A DNA stretch of 33,457 nt from Pseudonocardia sp. GTDB lineage: Bacteria; Actinomycetota; Actinomycetes; Mycobacteriales; Pseudonocardiaceae. Both the position numbers and the translations under genes were made by a program. Shown one piece after another: positions 15,045-25,001 of this stretch. How positions within the stretch are numbered: the stretch's first letter is position 1; each line of letters begins with the position of its first letter. The notes under the pieces were generated by a model. The model worked only from the letters and a program-made list of their open reading frames with translations, searched no databases and was not told where the DNA came from. The stretch covers positions 1-33,457 of the forward strand of contig JAJAZD010000091.1 in the NCBI GenBank assembly GCA_026785945.1, written 5' to 3'.

Positions 15045-16265
15045 TCAGAAGCGGGGATGCCGGCCGTCCAGACGTACCGGCAGATCGCCGCAGGTGGTGG
15101 GCTCACCACGGCGGACCTCACCCAGCACCCATGCGGGGACGTGGCGTGCCGTCAGCACCGCGAGGGCGCGGTCGACGTCGTCGGGAGGCAGCACCGCCAC
15201 CATCCCGACGCCCATGTTGAACGTCCCCTCCATCTCCGCGCGCTCGACGCGGCCGCGCGAGGCGATCAGATTGAACACCGGGGCCGGGGTCCACGTGCCC
15301 CGCTCCACGACGGCCTCGAGACCGCTCGGGAGCACCCGCGCGAGGTTGCGGGCCAGGCCGCCGCCTGTGATGTGACTGAACGTGCGAACACCGGTCTCCG
15401 CGGCCAGCGCGAGGCAGTCGCGCGCGTAGATCGTTGTCGGCACGAGGAGCTCCTCGCCCAGGGTCTGCTCGAACTCCTCCACGTGCCCCTCCAGCGGCAT
15501 CCGCGCGATCTGCAGCAGCACGTGACGGGCCAGCGAGTAGCCGTTGGAGTGCAGGCCCGAGGAGCCCATGGCGATCAGCACGTCGCCGGGGCGGACGAGC
15601 TCGGGGCGCAGCATGGCGTCGGCCTCGACGATGCCGACACCGGTCGCCGACAGGTCGTAGCCACCGTCCTCCATGAACCCGGGGTGCTCGGCGGTCTCGC
15701 CGCCCAGCAGCGCGCACCCCGCCTGCTGGCAACCCTCCGCGATGCCCTTGACGACCGTGGCGATCTGGTCGGGCACCAGGCGTCCGACCGCGATGTAGTC
15801 CTGCAGGAACAGCGGCTCGGCGCCGCAGACGACCAGGTCGTCGACGACCATCGCGACGAGGTCGAGCCCGATGGTGTCGTGCTTGTCCATCGCCTGGGCG
15901 ATCGCGACCTTCGTGCCGACGCCGTCGGTGGACGCGGCGAGGACCGGTTCGGTGTACTTGCCGATCTTGAGAGCGAACAGCCCGGCGAAACCGCCGATGC
16001 CCCCCATGACCTCCGGCCGGGTGGCCTTCTCCGCGAACGGCCGCAACGCCTCGACCGCACGCTCGCCGGCCTCGACGTCCACGCCGGCGGATGCGTAGCT
16101 GACACCCACTCCGCGGGACCCGGCCGCAAGCCGGGGGCCTGTCGTCGTCGACGGCCCGGACGTCATGGCCGCCCCGGCCGTCGTCGGCGGCCCGGATGTG
16201 CTCGAAGGCCCGGACGTGCTCGGCGGTCCGTCACTGCTCGGCGGCCCATCACTACTCGGCAACAT
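15045..16265 (-). CDS. purM: Phosphoribosylformylglycinamidine cyclo-ligase PurM (AIR synthase)
   Basis: PurM converts FGAM to AIR with ATP, step 5 of de novo purine synthesis, in the cytoplasm. The conserved core begins at VSYASAGVDVEAGERAVE (from residue 55) and includes DGVGTK, GGETAEHPG, SSGLHSNGYSL and ITGGGLARNL, all typical AIR synthase motifs. With the ATG at 16265 it is 406 aa, about 50 residues longer than usual, because of seven imperfect hexapeptide repeats at residues 3-44. AGGAG lies 11 nt before that ATG. A GTG at 16109 would give a family-length protein without the repeats, but its ribosome binding site is poor. It follows purF by 66 nt. Confidence 0.94.
   Translation of the reverse strand: MLPSSDGPPSSDGPPSTSGPSSTSGPPTTAGAAMTSGPSTTTGPRLAAGSRGVGVSYASAGVDVEAGERAVEALRPFAEKATRPEVMGGIGGFAGLFALKIGKYTEPVLAASTDGVGTKVAIAQAMDKHDTIGLDLVAMVVDDLVVCGAEPLFLQDYIAVGRLVPDQIATVVKGIAEGCQQAGCALLGGETAEHPGFMEDGGYDLSATGVGIVEADAMLRPELVRPGDVLIAMGSSGLHSNGYSLARHVLLQIARMPLEGHVEEFEQTLGEELLVPTTIYARDCLALAAETGVRTFSHITGGGLARNLARVLPSGLEAVVERGTWTPAPVFNLIASRGRVERAEMEGTFNMGVGMVAVLPPDDVDRALAVLTARHVPAWVLGEVRRGEPTTCGDLPVRLDGRHPRF
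16134..16259 (-). repeat. 18-bp degenerate tandem repeat in the purM 5' end
   Basis: Seven diverged 18-bp units encode hexapeptides of the pattern [PS]-[ST]-[ST]-x-G-P: PSSDGP, PSSDGP, PSTSGP, SSTSGP, PTTAGA, AMTSGP and STTTGP. All keep the reading frame, which argues that the repeat is either translated or sits in a tolerated leader. It lies between the first ATG and the conserved PurM core. Confidence 0.7.
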
Positions 16266-16331
16266 CGTCGTTCTCGCTCCTGGCGGTGTGCGGGCGCGGG
16301 TGGCGCCCGGGGATGCGATACGGGGTCCCGG

Positions 16332-17930
<1,599 letters not shown>

Positions 17931-17966
17931 AACACGCTCCTAGCGCAGACGGCTACTCGAACGCCG

Positions 17967-17972
17967 ATGTTA
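17967..17972 (-). promoter_or_regulatory. Candidate -10 of the purF-purM promoter
   Basis: TAACAT on the minus strand lies 36 nt before the purF GTG and leaves room for a short leader with the AGGAG site. No clear -35 is seen. It sits in the 104-nt gap after the SCP-like gene. Confidence 0.4.
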
Positions 17973-18034
17973 CGCCGCCGCAGACCCGCCACCCGCCCCC
18001 CGGGACCGGTGTCACCGGTACGCCGAGCCGGCCG

Positions 18035-18415
18035 TCACCGCAGCGGCAGAAGTCGCTCGACCTCGCCGGTACGGCTGCCCGAGGCGCTCAGCGTGCCGGC
18101 GCGTTGCGCCTCCGCCCAGCTCAACCGCCCGGTGACCAGCGCCAGCCAGGTGCGGGTGTCGGTCTCCACCACGTTCGGCGGCGTACCCCGTCCGTGGCGG
18201 GGCCCGCTCACGCACTGGACCGCCCCGAACGGAGGTACACGCACCTCCACGCTGTGCCCCGGCGCGGCCGCGACCAGCGCAGCCAGGCTCTCCTTGACCG
18301 CCGCCTGTAGCACCGACCGGTCGGGAGCGGTGCCGCCGCCCAGCCAGGCGAGCACCTCGGCGAGCGCCGGGTCGTCGCGGTCCTCGGGCACGTCGCGACG
18401 ATAGCCGGACTCCAC
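18035..18415 (-). CDS. Sterol-carrier (SCP) family-like small protein
   Basis: This protein of about 126 aa corresponds in position and sequence style to M. tuberculosis Rv0807, annotated as a sterol carrier family protein between purL and purF. Recognisable stretches are VEVRVPPFGAVQCVSGPRHGRGTPPNVVETD and TWLALVTGRLSWAEA. The function is unknown; the constant purine-cluster location suggests a link to that pathway, but that is inference. The start is uncertain: the GTG at 18415 is 35 nt downstream of the purL stop and gives the expected length, and no strong ribosome binding site marks it. The frame is open much further upstream, but that is purL shadow. Confidence 0.75.
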   Translation of the reverse strand: MESGYRRDVPEDRDDPALAEVLAWLGGGTAPDRSVLQAAVKESLAALVAAAPGHSVEVRVPPFGAVQCVSGPRHGRGTPPNVVETDTRTWLALVTGRLSWAEAQRAGTLSASGSRTGEVERLLPLR

Positions 18416-18450
18416 CTCGGGAGGTGCCGGGCCCGGCAGTCGCCCGTCGG

Positions 18451-20838
18451 TCAGGTCGCGCGGTCCCCGAACAGCGACGGCAGGGTCGACTCCCAGGCGG
18501 ACCGCAGCTCCTCGAGGCCCAACGCGGGGATCAGCTCCACGTCGAGCGCGGGTCCACCCGTGACGCCGAGGGTGTGCACCGGTACACCGGCCGCCACCGC
18601 CCGGGCCCGCACGTCCTCGACCCGGTCGGGCGCGACGGTGACGAGTACGCGCGCCGCCGACTCGGCGAACAGCGCGACGAAGGGGTCCACCTGCGGCTCG
18701 AGCCGCAGCTCGGCACCGCGGCCGCCGACCAGGCACGCCTCCACCAGCGCCTGCGCGAGACCCCCGTCCGACAGGTCGTGCGCACCCGTGAGCAGGCCGT
18801 TCACCGACGCATCGGCCAGCAGCTCGGCGAGGCGACGCTCGGCATCGAGGTCCACCGTCGGTGGCCGCCCGCCCAGGTGGCCGTGCACGACGTGCGCCCA
18901 CTCGCTTCCGCCGAACTCCTCGCGCGTGTCGCCGAGCAGCAGCACCGTGTCACCGTCGCGGGTGAAACCGGACGGCACCCCCGACGCGACGTCGTCGATC
19001 ACGCCGAGGACCCCCACGACGGGCGTCGGGAGGATCGGCCGGTCACCGGTCTGGTTGTAGAAGCTCACGTTCCCGCCGGTGACGGGGATGCCCAGCTGTG
19101 CGCAGCCGTCGGCGAGGCCCCGGACGGCCTGTTCGAACTGCCACATCACGTGCGGGTCCTCGGGCGAGCCGAAGTTGAGGCAGTTGGTGACGGCGACCGG
19201 CACCGCACCCGACGTCGCGACGTTACGGTAGGCCTCGGCGAGCGCGAGCTGTGTACCGACGTAGGGGTCGAGCGCGACGAAGCGGGCGTTGCAGTCGGTG
19301 GACACGGCCACCCCACGGCCCGACTCCTCGTCGACCCGCACCATGCCGGCGTCGGCGGGCTGGGCGGAGGTCGTGTTGCCGCGGACGTAGCGGTCGTACT
19401 GGTCGGTGATCCAGGCGCGGCTGCACAGGTTCGGGCTCGCGGCCATCCGCAGGACCTCCGCACGCAGCTCGGACGGCGCTGTGGGGCGCGGGAGCGCGTC
19501 GGGTACGTCGGCGACCAGGACGTCCTGGGCGTCCGAGCGCCGAACCGGACGGCGGTAGACCGGGCCGTCGTGCGCCACGGTGCGGGGCGGCACGTCCACG
19601 ACGGTCTCACCATGCCAGTCGATGACCAGCCGGTCGCCGTCGGTCACCTCGCCGATCACCGTTGCGATCGTGTCCCACCGGGCGCAGACGGCCATGAACG
19701 CGTCCACGTCGTCGGGCGTCACGACCGCGCACATCCGTTCCTGCGACTCGCTGGAGAGGATCTCCGCCGGGGTCATCCCGGTGGCGCGCAGCGGAACCGC
19801 GTCGAGGTCGACGCGCATGCCGCCGTCACCGGCGCTGGCCAGCTCCGACGTCGCACACGAGAGGCCGGCGCCGCCGAGGTCCTGGATGCCGACGACCAAC
19901 CCGGCGTGGAACAGCTCCAGGCAGCACTCGATGAGCACCTTCTCGGTGAACGGGTCGCCCACCTGCACCGACGGCAGCTTCTTCCTGCCCTTCCCGCCCT
20001 CGTCACCGTCGAAGGTCTCGCTGGCCAGTACCGAGACGCCGCCGATGCCGTCCAGGCCCGTGCGGGCGCCGAACAGAATAATCTTGTTGCCGGTGCCCGA
20101 GGCGAACGCGAGATGCAGGTCCTCCACCCGCATCGTGCCGATGCACAGCGCGTTGACCAGTGGATTTCCCGCGTAGCTCGGGTCGAACACCACCTCGCCG
20201 CCGATGTTGGGCAGGCCGAGGGAGTTGCCGTAACCGCCGATACCGGCGACCACGCCGGCCAGGACGCGCCGGGTGTCGGGGCCATCGGCCGGGCCGAAGC
20301 GCAACGGATCGGCGATCGCCACCGGCCGCGCACCCATGGCCATGATGTCGCGCACGATGCCGCCGACGCCCGTGGCCGCGCCCTGGTAGGGCTCGACGTA
20401 GGACGGGTGGTTGTGCGACTCGACCTTGAACGTGACCGCCCACCCGTCGCCGATGTCCACGACGCCCGCGTTCTCGCCGATCCCGGCCAGCATCGTCGAG
20501 TGCATCTGCGTCGTGGTGGTCCGACCGAAGTACCCCAGGTGCACCTTCGATGACTTGTAGGAGCAGTGCTCGCTCCACATCACCGCGTACATCGCCAGCT
20601 CGGCGTCGGTCGGCCGACGGCCCAGGATCTCCCGGATACGCCCGTACTCGTCGTCCTTCAGACCCAGCTCGCGATGGGGCTGGGCGCGATCCGGGTCGGT
20701 GGTGGCGTGCTGCACCGTGTCGACCTGCGCGGACGGGCGGAGGGAGTCGATACCGGTGGGTGGACCGGCGGGCGGACCGGCGGGCGGACGCGGACCGGCG
20801 GGCGGACCGGCGGGCGGACCGGCGGGAACGGGCGTCAC
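18451..20838 (-). CDS. purL: Phosphoribosylformylglycinamidine synthase subunit PurL
   Basis: The small-type PurL is the ATP-dependent synthase subunit of the PurL-PurQ-PurS complex that turns FGAR into FGAM. The protein is 795 aa. Family motifs include [57 protein letters not shown] and [13 protein letters not shown]. The chosen GTG at 20838 is preceded 8 nt upstream by TAGGCT and has no ribosome binding site, so it looks leaderless. It places a Pro-Ala-Gly repeat (about residues 5-29) ahead of the conserved domain, about 40 residues more than usual. The frame is open to 20901, but without support. The SCP-like gene follows. Confidence 0.95.
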   Translation of the reverse strand: MTPVPAGPPAGPPAGPRPPAGPPAGPPTGIDSLRPSAQVDTVQHATTDPDRAQPHRELGLKDDEYGRIREILGRRPTDAELAMYAVMWSEHCSYKSSKVHLGYFGRTTTTQMHSTMLAGIGENAGVVDIGDGWAVTFKVESHNHPSYVEPYQGAATGVGGIVRDIMAMGARPVAIADPLRFGPADGPDTRRVLAGVVAGIGGYGNSLGLPNIGGEVVFDPSYAGNPLVNALCIGTMRVEDLHLAFASGTGNKIILFGARTGLDGIGGVSVLASETFDGDEGGKGRKKLPSVQVGDPFTEKVLIECCLELFHAGLVVGIQDLGGAGLSCATSELASAGDGGMRVDLDAVPLRATGMTPAEILSSESQERMCAVVTPDDVDAFMAVCARWDTIATVIGEVTDGDRLVIDWHGETVVDVPPRTVAHDGPVYRRPVRRSDAQDVLVADVPDALPRPTAPSELRAEVLRMAASPNLCSRAWITDQYDRYVRGNTTSAQPADAGMVRVDEESGRGVAVSTDCNARFVALDPYVGTQLALAEAYRNVATSGAVPVAVTNCLNFGSPEDPHVMWQFEQAVRGLADGCAQLGIPVTGGNVSFYNQTGDRPILPTPVVGVLGVIDDVASGVPSGFTRDGDTVLLLGDTREEFGGSEWAHVVHGHLGGRPPTVDLDAERRLAELLADASVNGLLTGAHDLSDGGLAQALVEACLVGGRGAELRLEPQVDPFVALFAESAARVLVTVAPDRVEDVRARAVAAGVPVHTLGVTGGPALDVELIPALGLEELRSAWESTLPSLFGDRAT
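20762..20827 (-). repeat. 12-bp tandem repeat in the purL 5' end
   Basis: On the plus strand GGACCGGCGGGC is repeated five times with one 6-bp partial unit (GGACGC at 20786-20791). On the coding strand it gives tetrapeptides PAGP in frame. The near-perfect units suggest recent slippage expansion. Confidence 0.85.
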
Positions 20839-20846
20839 GGCGGTCG

Positions 20847-20852
20847 AGCCTA
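20847..20852 (-). promoter_or_regulatory. Leaderless promoter -10 of purL
   Basis: TAGGCT on the minus strand ends 8 nt before the purL GTG. It lies in the 59-nt gap after the broken response regulator gene, so purL may have its own promoter besides readthrough from purS-purQ. Confidence 0.4.
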
Positions 20853-20897
20853 CGGACCGCGGTGCGACCCGCCGACCACCGGTGGCCCGGGCCGCGC

Positions 20898-21370
20898 TCA
20901 CGTGGCTCCGCGGTCGGTCGGGAGCTGCACCACGCTCACGAAGAAGTGGTCGATCTGCTTGATCGCCTCGACGAAACCGTGGAAGTCGACGGGCTTGGTG
21001 ACGTAGGCGTTGGCGTGCAGCTGGTAGCTGGTAGCTGGTAGCTGCGCAGCACGTCCTCCTCGGCCTGCGAGGTGGTCAGCACCACGACGGGGATGTGGCG
21101 CAGGTCCGGGTCGCCCTTGACCTCCTGGAGCACCTCCCGGCCGTCGCGGCGGGGCAGGTTGAGGTCGAGCAGGATCAGGTCCGGCCGCGGGCTGTCGGTA
21201 TAGGGTCCGTCGCGACGCAGGTAGGCGAGTGCGGCCGCGCCGTCCGTGACGACGTCGAGCCGGTTGTGGAGGTACTCGTCGAACGCCTCGCGCGTCATGA
21301 GGACGTCGCCGGGGTCGTCCTCCACCAGCAGGACGTCGCGGACGCCACTCGTCGGCTCGGTGCGCTTCAC
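20898..21370 (-). pseudogene. Receiver-only response regulator, frameshifted by a 7-bp repeat
   Basis: A single-domain CheY/Rcp1-like response regulator is encoded in two frames. The first frame (from GTG 21370, GGGAGG upstream) has the acidic pocket VEDDPGD (E17, D18, D19), the phospho-acceptor D69 ([13 protein letters not shown]) and [19 protein letters not shown]. The last part, [26 protein letters not shown] with the conserved Lys, is in another frame and ends at 20898. The switch falls exactly in three tandem copies of a 7-bp repeat (21019-21043). Two extra copies (14 nt) explain the shift, and removing 14 nt restores [13 protein letters not shown]. The unshifted frame would stop at 20936 after a nonsense Ser/Thr tail. 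The partner kinase is not in the window. TACGCT at 21430-21435 is a possible -10. Confidence 0.8.
21019..21043 (-). repeat. 7-bp tandem repeat causing the response-regulator frameshift
   Basis: AGCT followed by three GGTAGCT copies on the plus strand (AGCTACC on the coding strand). One copy would be enough for the family sequence SYQLHAN; three copies give a 14-nt excess and a frameshift. Confidence 0.85.
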
Positions 21371-21468
21371 CTCGGACCACCTCCCTCACCGGGCCCCGGA
21401 CGGACCGCACGACAGGACGGGAACGCGCAAGCGTAGAGCCCTCCCTGACGAGTGCGGAACTCCCGGAG

Positions 21469-22170
21469 TCACACGGCCACGCGAAGCACCGACTCGAACA
21501 CGGCGAGCCCCTCGCGCGCCGGGCCGGTCAGCGGATCGACGGCGTGCTCGGGATGCGGCATCAGGCCCACGACGCGTCCGTCGACCGAGCTGACGCCGGC
21601 GATGTCGGCGGCGGCGCCGTTCGGGTTGACGCCCACGTAGCGGAACACGACCCGGCCCTCGCCCTCCAGCTCCTCGAGCGTCGCGGCGTCGGCGACGAAA
21701 CGCCCCTCACCGGACTTGAGCGGCACCACGATCTCCTGGCTGTTGCGCAACGCGCTGGTCCACGCCGTTGCGGTCGACTCCACACGGAGCCGCTGGTCGC
21801 GACACACGAAGTGCAGACCCTTGTTCCGTACCAGCGCCCCGGGGAGCAGGCCCGCCTCGCACAGGATCTGGAAACCGTTGCAGATGCCGAGCACCGGCAT
21901 GCCCCGCCCGGCCGCGGCCACGACCTCGGACATGATCGGTGCGAGGCTCGCGATGGCCCCGGCACGCAGGTAGTCCCCGTAGGAGAAACCGCCGGGGACG
22001 ACGACGGCGGCGACACCGCGCAGGTCGTGGTCGCCGTGCCAGAGCGCGACGGCCTCGGCGCCCGCGTACCGCACCGCCCTGGCCGCGTCGGCGTCGTCGA
22101 GGGTGCCGGGGAAGGTGATCACGCCGATCCTCGGGACGCCACCCCGACCAGCAGGTGTCGCGACCCTCAT
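21469..22170 (-). CDS. purQ: Phosphoribosylformylglycinamidine synthase subunit PurQ
   Basis: PurQ is the glutaminase subunit that feeds ammonia to PurL. The 233-aa class I glutamine amidotransferase has the nucleophile C97 (GICNGFQ), the catalytic H206 and E208 (MPHPEH), and the start motif [30 protein letters not shown] is typical for PurQ. The ATG at 22170 overlaps the purS stop by 4 nt (ATGA), so purS-purQ are translationally coupled. About 12 extra residues precede the family start. The frameshifted response regulator lies 98 nt downstream, separating purQ from purL. Confidence 0.96.
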   Translation of the reverse strand: MRVATPAGRGGVPRIGVITFPGTLDDADAARAVRYAGAEAVALWHGDHDLRGVAAVVVPGGFSYGDYLRAGAIASLAPIMSEVVAAAGRGMPVLGICNGFQILCEAGLLPGALVRNKGLHFVCRDQRLRVESTATAWTSALRNSQEIVVPLKSGEGRFVADAATLEELEGEGRVVFRYVGVNPNGAAADIAGVSSVDGRVVGLMPHPEHAVDPLTGPAREGLAVFESVLRVAV

Positions 22171-22403
22171 GGCGTGCGGGTCACCACCCAGTCCTCGATC
22201 ACGGGGTTCGCGAGGAGCTGTCCCGCGATGCGGTGCAGGGTCTCGTAGTCGACGGAGTCGTCGACGTCCAGCTCGAAGTGCTTGCCCTGCCGCACGTCGG
22301 TCACCCCGGCGATCCCGAGCCGCCCGAGCGCGCCCGCCACGGCCTGACCCTGCGGGTCGAGGATCTCCGGCTTGGGCATCACGTCCACCACCACTCTCGC
22401 CAC
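22167..22403 (-). CDS. purS: Phosphoribosylformylglycinamidine synthase subunit PurS
   Basis: PurS is the small 78-aa subunit that bridges PurL and PurQ. The typical pattern [23 protein letters not shown] and [12 protein letters not shown] is complete. It is the first gene of the purS-purQ unit and is divergent from the metallo-hydrolase gene across a repeat-filled intergenic region. Confidence 0.95.
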   Translation of the reverse strand: MARVVVDVMPKPEILDPQGQAVAGALGRLGIAGVTDVRQGKHFELDVDDSVDYETLHRIAGQLLANPVIEDWVVTRTP

Positions 22404-22445
22404 GCGGCTGAGCCTACGGCGAACACCGTTGCCACCGTCCCGCCG

Positions 22446-22531
22446 GTGCGCGCGAGTCGGGCTCTACGTGCGCGAGTCGGGGTCTGAGTGCGCGCGAGTC
22501 GGGCTCTACGTGCGCGCGAGTCGGGGTCTGG
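22446..22531 (+). repeat. Four-unit direct repeat array, left of the MBL gene
   Basis: Four units of 20-22 bp occupy 22446-22467, 22468-22487, 22488-22509 and 22510-22531. All share the core GTGCGCG(CG)AGTCGGG, and their ends alternate between CTCTAC and GTCTG. The array ends 13 nt before the MBL start codon and fills most of the purS/MBL intergenic region. A related array in the opposite orientation lies at 23254-23338. Confidence 0.9.
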
Positions 22532-22544
22532 GCACAGTGGTTCC

Positions 22545-23180
22545 ATGCAGATCACCCACTTCGGCCACGCCTGCGTGCTGCTGGACACGGGCAGCGCCCG
22601 GTTGCTGATCGATCCGGGTACCTTCTCCTCCGGTTTCGAGTTGACCACCGCGCTGGACGCCGTGCTCGTCACCCACCAGCATCCCGACCACCTCGACATC
22701 GACCGGCTGGCCCCGCTGCTGCACGCCAACCCCGACGCCCGACTGATCGTGGACGCCGGCACGGCAGTTCAGCTGTCCGGGTTCGAGCACGAGGTCGTCG
22801 CGCCGGGCGCATCGATCCGCGTGGGCGGCTCGCAGGTCGAGGTCCTCGGCGGTGAGCACGCGGTCATCCACCCCGACATCCCGACCGTGGGCAACAACTC
22901 CTATCTCGTGGACGGCAGCCTCCTGCACCCCGGCGACGCCTTCACGCCGCCGCCCGCACCCGTCGACGTGTTGTTCCTGCCGACGGGCGCGCCGTGGCTC
23001 AGGCTCGCCGACGCCGTCGACTACCTGCGCGCTGTCGCTCCGCGCACGGCCGTGCCGATCCACGAAGCCGTGCTGGCGATGCCGCAGATGCACTACGGGA
23101 TGTTCGAGAGGCTCGCCCCTGTCGGCACCGCGGTCCGCGTCCTGAACCGCGGCGAGGCGACAGAGCTGCGCTCCTCGTGA
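22545..23180 (+). CDS. Metallo-beta-lactamase-fold hydrolase
   Basis: This 211-aa protein has the MBL Zn-binding motif THQHPDHLD (HxHxDH), an N-terminal MQITHFGHACVLLDTG start of the UlaG-like branch, and further probable metal ligands GGEHAVIH and HPGD. The substrate is unknown; members of this branch cleave esters, lactones or phosphodiesters. The ATG at 22545 has no ribosome binding site and follows CACAGT by 6 nt, so it may be leaderless. It is the only plus-strand gene between purS and DUF2334 and is flanked on both sides by related short-repeat arrays. Confidence 0.88.
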   Translation: MQITHFGHACVLLDTGSARLLIDPGTFSSGFELTTALDAVLVTHQHPDHLDIDRLAPLLHANPDARLIVDAGTAVQLSGFEHEVVAPGASIRVGGSQVEVLGGEHAVIHPDIPTVGNNSYLVDGSLLHPGDAFTPPPAPVDVLFLPTGAPWLRLADAVDYLRAVAPRTAVPIHEAVLAMPQMHYGMFERLAPVGTAVRVLNRGEATELRSS

Positions 23181-23253
23181 TCACCGGCTCGGGCCGGGGA
23201 ACGGCGCCGTGTACTGCTGCGGTGCCCCACCCGGCGACCATGCGGATGGCAGC

Positions 23254-23338
23254 CAGACCCCGACCCGCGCGCACGCACAGCCCGACTCGCGCGCCTTCAG
23301 ACCCCGACCCGCGCGCGCTCAGACACCGACTCGCGGGG
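23254..23338 (-). repeat. Repeat array right of the MBL gene, inverted relative to the left array
   Basis: Read on the minus strand, four diverged units share the core GCGCG(A/G)GTCGGG with GTCTG or CTGTGC ends, the same alternating design as 22446-22531. Unit boundaries are about 23254-23274, 23275-23298, 23299-23320 and 23321-23338. It lies between the convergent 3' ends of the MBL gene and the DUF2334 gene. Confidence 0.85.
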
Positions 23339-23342
23339 TGGG

Positions 23343-24116
23343 TCAGGACACTCGGGCGCGGGCGGGCGGGCCGTAGGTGCCGGGTTCGGCGCCCAGTTCG
23401 AGCGCCGTGTCGATGGCGCCCAGTGCCGCGGCCCGACGACCGGGTCGGCGCAGGTCCTTGGCCCGCATGTTGATCCGGACGAGTCCGCCGCGGCCGGCGG
23501 TCCGGGCGACCTCGGCCTCCAGCATCCGAGCGCGCAACGCCTCGGCGGACCTGCGGTCGTCGGCCACGGGCACGCGCTCTCCCGACACGCGGAACCCGAG
23601 CACGCGGGCCCGGGCCACGGCACCGGCCGACGGGCCGTTGAGGGTGCGCACGCCGTTCTCGTCGGCCAGCACGGTGAAGCCCTGCTCGTGCAGCGCCTCG
23701 ACGGTGCCGGTGGACGCGAGCCAGCGCGGCGGCACGAACAGGTCGGTGCGCAGGCCGACCGCGGTGAGCGCGCGGCGGGCCGCGGTCAGCCGCAGGCCGG
23801 CCTCGTGGCGGGGCAGCGCCGCGAACTCGGCACGCCGACCGACCCGCGTGACCGGCCGCCCGACTGGGTCGGACGCGTGGTCGTAGCCGTGCAGCACCAC
23901 GGCGTCGCCGACCGCGCGCCGATCGTGCATCCACCGCGCCAGTCGCGAGTCGGGCTCGACCGCGCCGCTCGGCCCGCGCGGCCGGAACAGCTGCGACACC
24001 GGCACCCCGCGTGCGTCGAGCGCCGCGGTGAACTCGGCTCCGCGGTGCAGCGACTCCGGTGAATCGTCGGACAACCCGGACAGGGAGACGATCAGGCGTG
24101 CGGCCACGCTGCTCAT
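23343..24116 (-). CDS. DUF2334 polysaccharide-deacetylase-like protein
   Basis: This 257-aa protein resembles DUF2334 proteins, a branch of the NodB-like deacetylase (beta/alpha barrel) superfamily. Visible landmarks are IVSLSGLSDDSPESL near the start, VVLHGYDH (residues 73-80, the likely metal-binding histidines), and FVPPRWLAS (126-134). Members are predicted to remove acyl groups from cell-envelope sugars, but no signal peptide is seen, so the location is unclear. The ATG at 24116 lacks a clear ribosome binding site; a GTG three codons later is possible. It lies just after purC. Confidence 0.7.
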   Translation of the reverse strand: MSSVAARLIVSLSGLSDDSPESLHRGAEFTAALDARGVPVSQLFRPRGPSGAVEPDSRLARWMHDRRAVGDAVVLHGYDHASDPVGRPVTRVGRRAEFAALPRHEAGLRLTAARRALTAVGLRTDLFVPPRWLASTGTVEALHEQGFTVLADENGVRTLNGPSAGAVARARVLGFRVSGERVPVADDRRSAEALRARMLEAEVARTAGRGGLVRINMRAKDLRRPGRRAAALGAIDTALELGAEPGTYGPPARARVS

Positions 24117-24170
24117 GAACGCACACGCCGATGAATGGGGGCTGACGTGCTCGTGTGGGGCGTGCTGCGA

Positions 24171-25001
24171 TTACCAGTCGGTGCCGGTGAGGCGCTCGTA
24201 CACCTCGATGTAGCGGGCCCTGGTCGCGGCGACGATGTCGTCGGGGACCTCGGGACCGGGCGGCGTGCGGTCCCAGTCCAGCCCCGCCGACCAGTCGCGG
24301 ACGAACTGCTTGTCGAACGAGAACTGCGCGCGTCCGGGCTCCCAGTCCTCCGCCGGCCAGAACCGGGACGAGTCGGGCGTGAGCACCTCGTCGCCGAGCA
24401 CGATCTCGCCGTCGGCGCCGAGTCCGAACTCCAGTTTCGTGTCGGCCACGATGATCCCGTTGGCCGCCGCGATGCCCGCGCCCCGGCTGTAGACGGCCAG
24501 CGTCAGGTCGCGCAGCCGGGCCGCGGTGTCGACACCGACGGATGCGGCGACCTCGTCGAACGTCAGGAACTCGTCGTGCTCCCCCACCGGCGCCTTGGTC
24601 GTGGGCGTGAAGATCGGCTCGGGCAGTCTCGAGCCCTCCACGAGCCCCGGCGGCAGCGCGACGCCGGACACGGTGCCCTGCTTCTCGTACTCCTTCAGGC
24701 CGAGCCCGGCGAGGTAACCGCGCGCGATGCACTCCACCGGCAGCATCGACAGGCGGCGGCAGCGGACCGCCCGCCCGCCGAACTCGGCGGGCACGTCGGT
24801 TGCCGAGAGGATGTGGTGCGGGACGAGGTCGGCGAGCCGGTCGAACCACCACAGCGACAGCCGGGTCAGCACCGCACCCTTGTCCGGTACCGGCGTCGGG
24901 AGCACCACGTCGTAGATCGACAGCCGGTCGGAGGCGACAAGGACGAGGTCGTTGCCGTCGGCGTAGAGGTCGCGGACCTTCCCGCTGTGGAAGAGCTTCA
25001 C
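24171..25001 (-). CDS. purC: SAICAR synthase PurC
   Basis: PurC joins CAIR and aspartate with ATP to form SAICAR. The 276-aa protein has the family start LFHSGKVRDLY, DRLSIYDVVLPTPVPDKGAVLT, ECIARGYLAGLGLKEY and the C-terminal IIVADTKLEFG. The GTG at 25001 overlaps the purB stop by 4 nt (GTGA), so translation is coupled to purB. The frame continues upstream as purB shadow and was not used. Confidence 0.96.
   Translation of the reverse strand: MKLFHSGKVRDLYADGNDLVLVASDRLSIYDVVLPTPVPDKGAVLTRLSLWWFDRLADLVPHHILSATDVPAEFGGRAVRCRRLSMLPVECIARGYLAGLGLKEYEKQGTVSGVALPPGLVEGSRLPEPIFTPTTKAPVGEHDEFLTFDEVAASVGVDTAARLRDLTLAVYSRGAGIAAANGIIVADTKLEFGLGADGEIVLGDEVLTPDSSRFWPAEDWEPGRAQFSFDKQFVRDWSAGLDWDRTPPGPEVPDDIVAATRARYIEVYERLTGTDW

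Noticed and set aside
18424-20553. 709-codon plus-strand frame opposite purL
   Set aside because: Long open antisense frames are normal in GC-rich genomes. No start context or family features, and PurL is certain on the other strand.
22446-22531. CRISPR array
   Set aside because: The units are contiguous with no spacers, alternate between two ends, and no cas genes are in the window.
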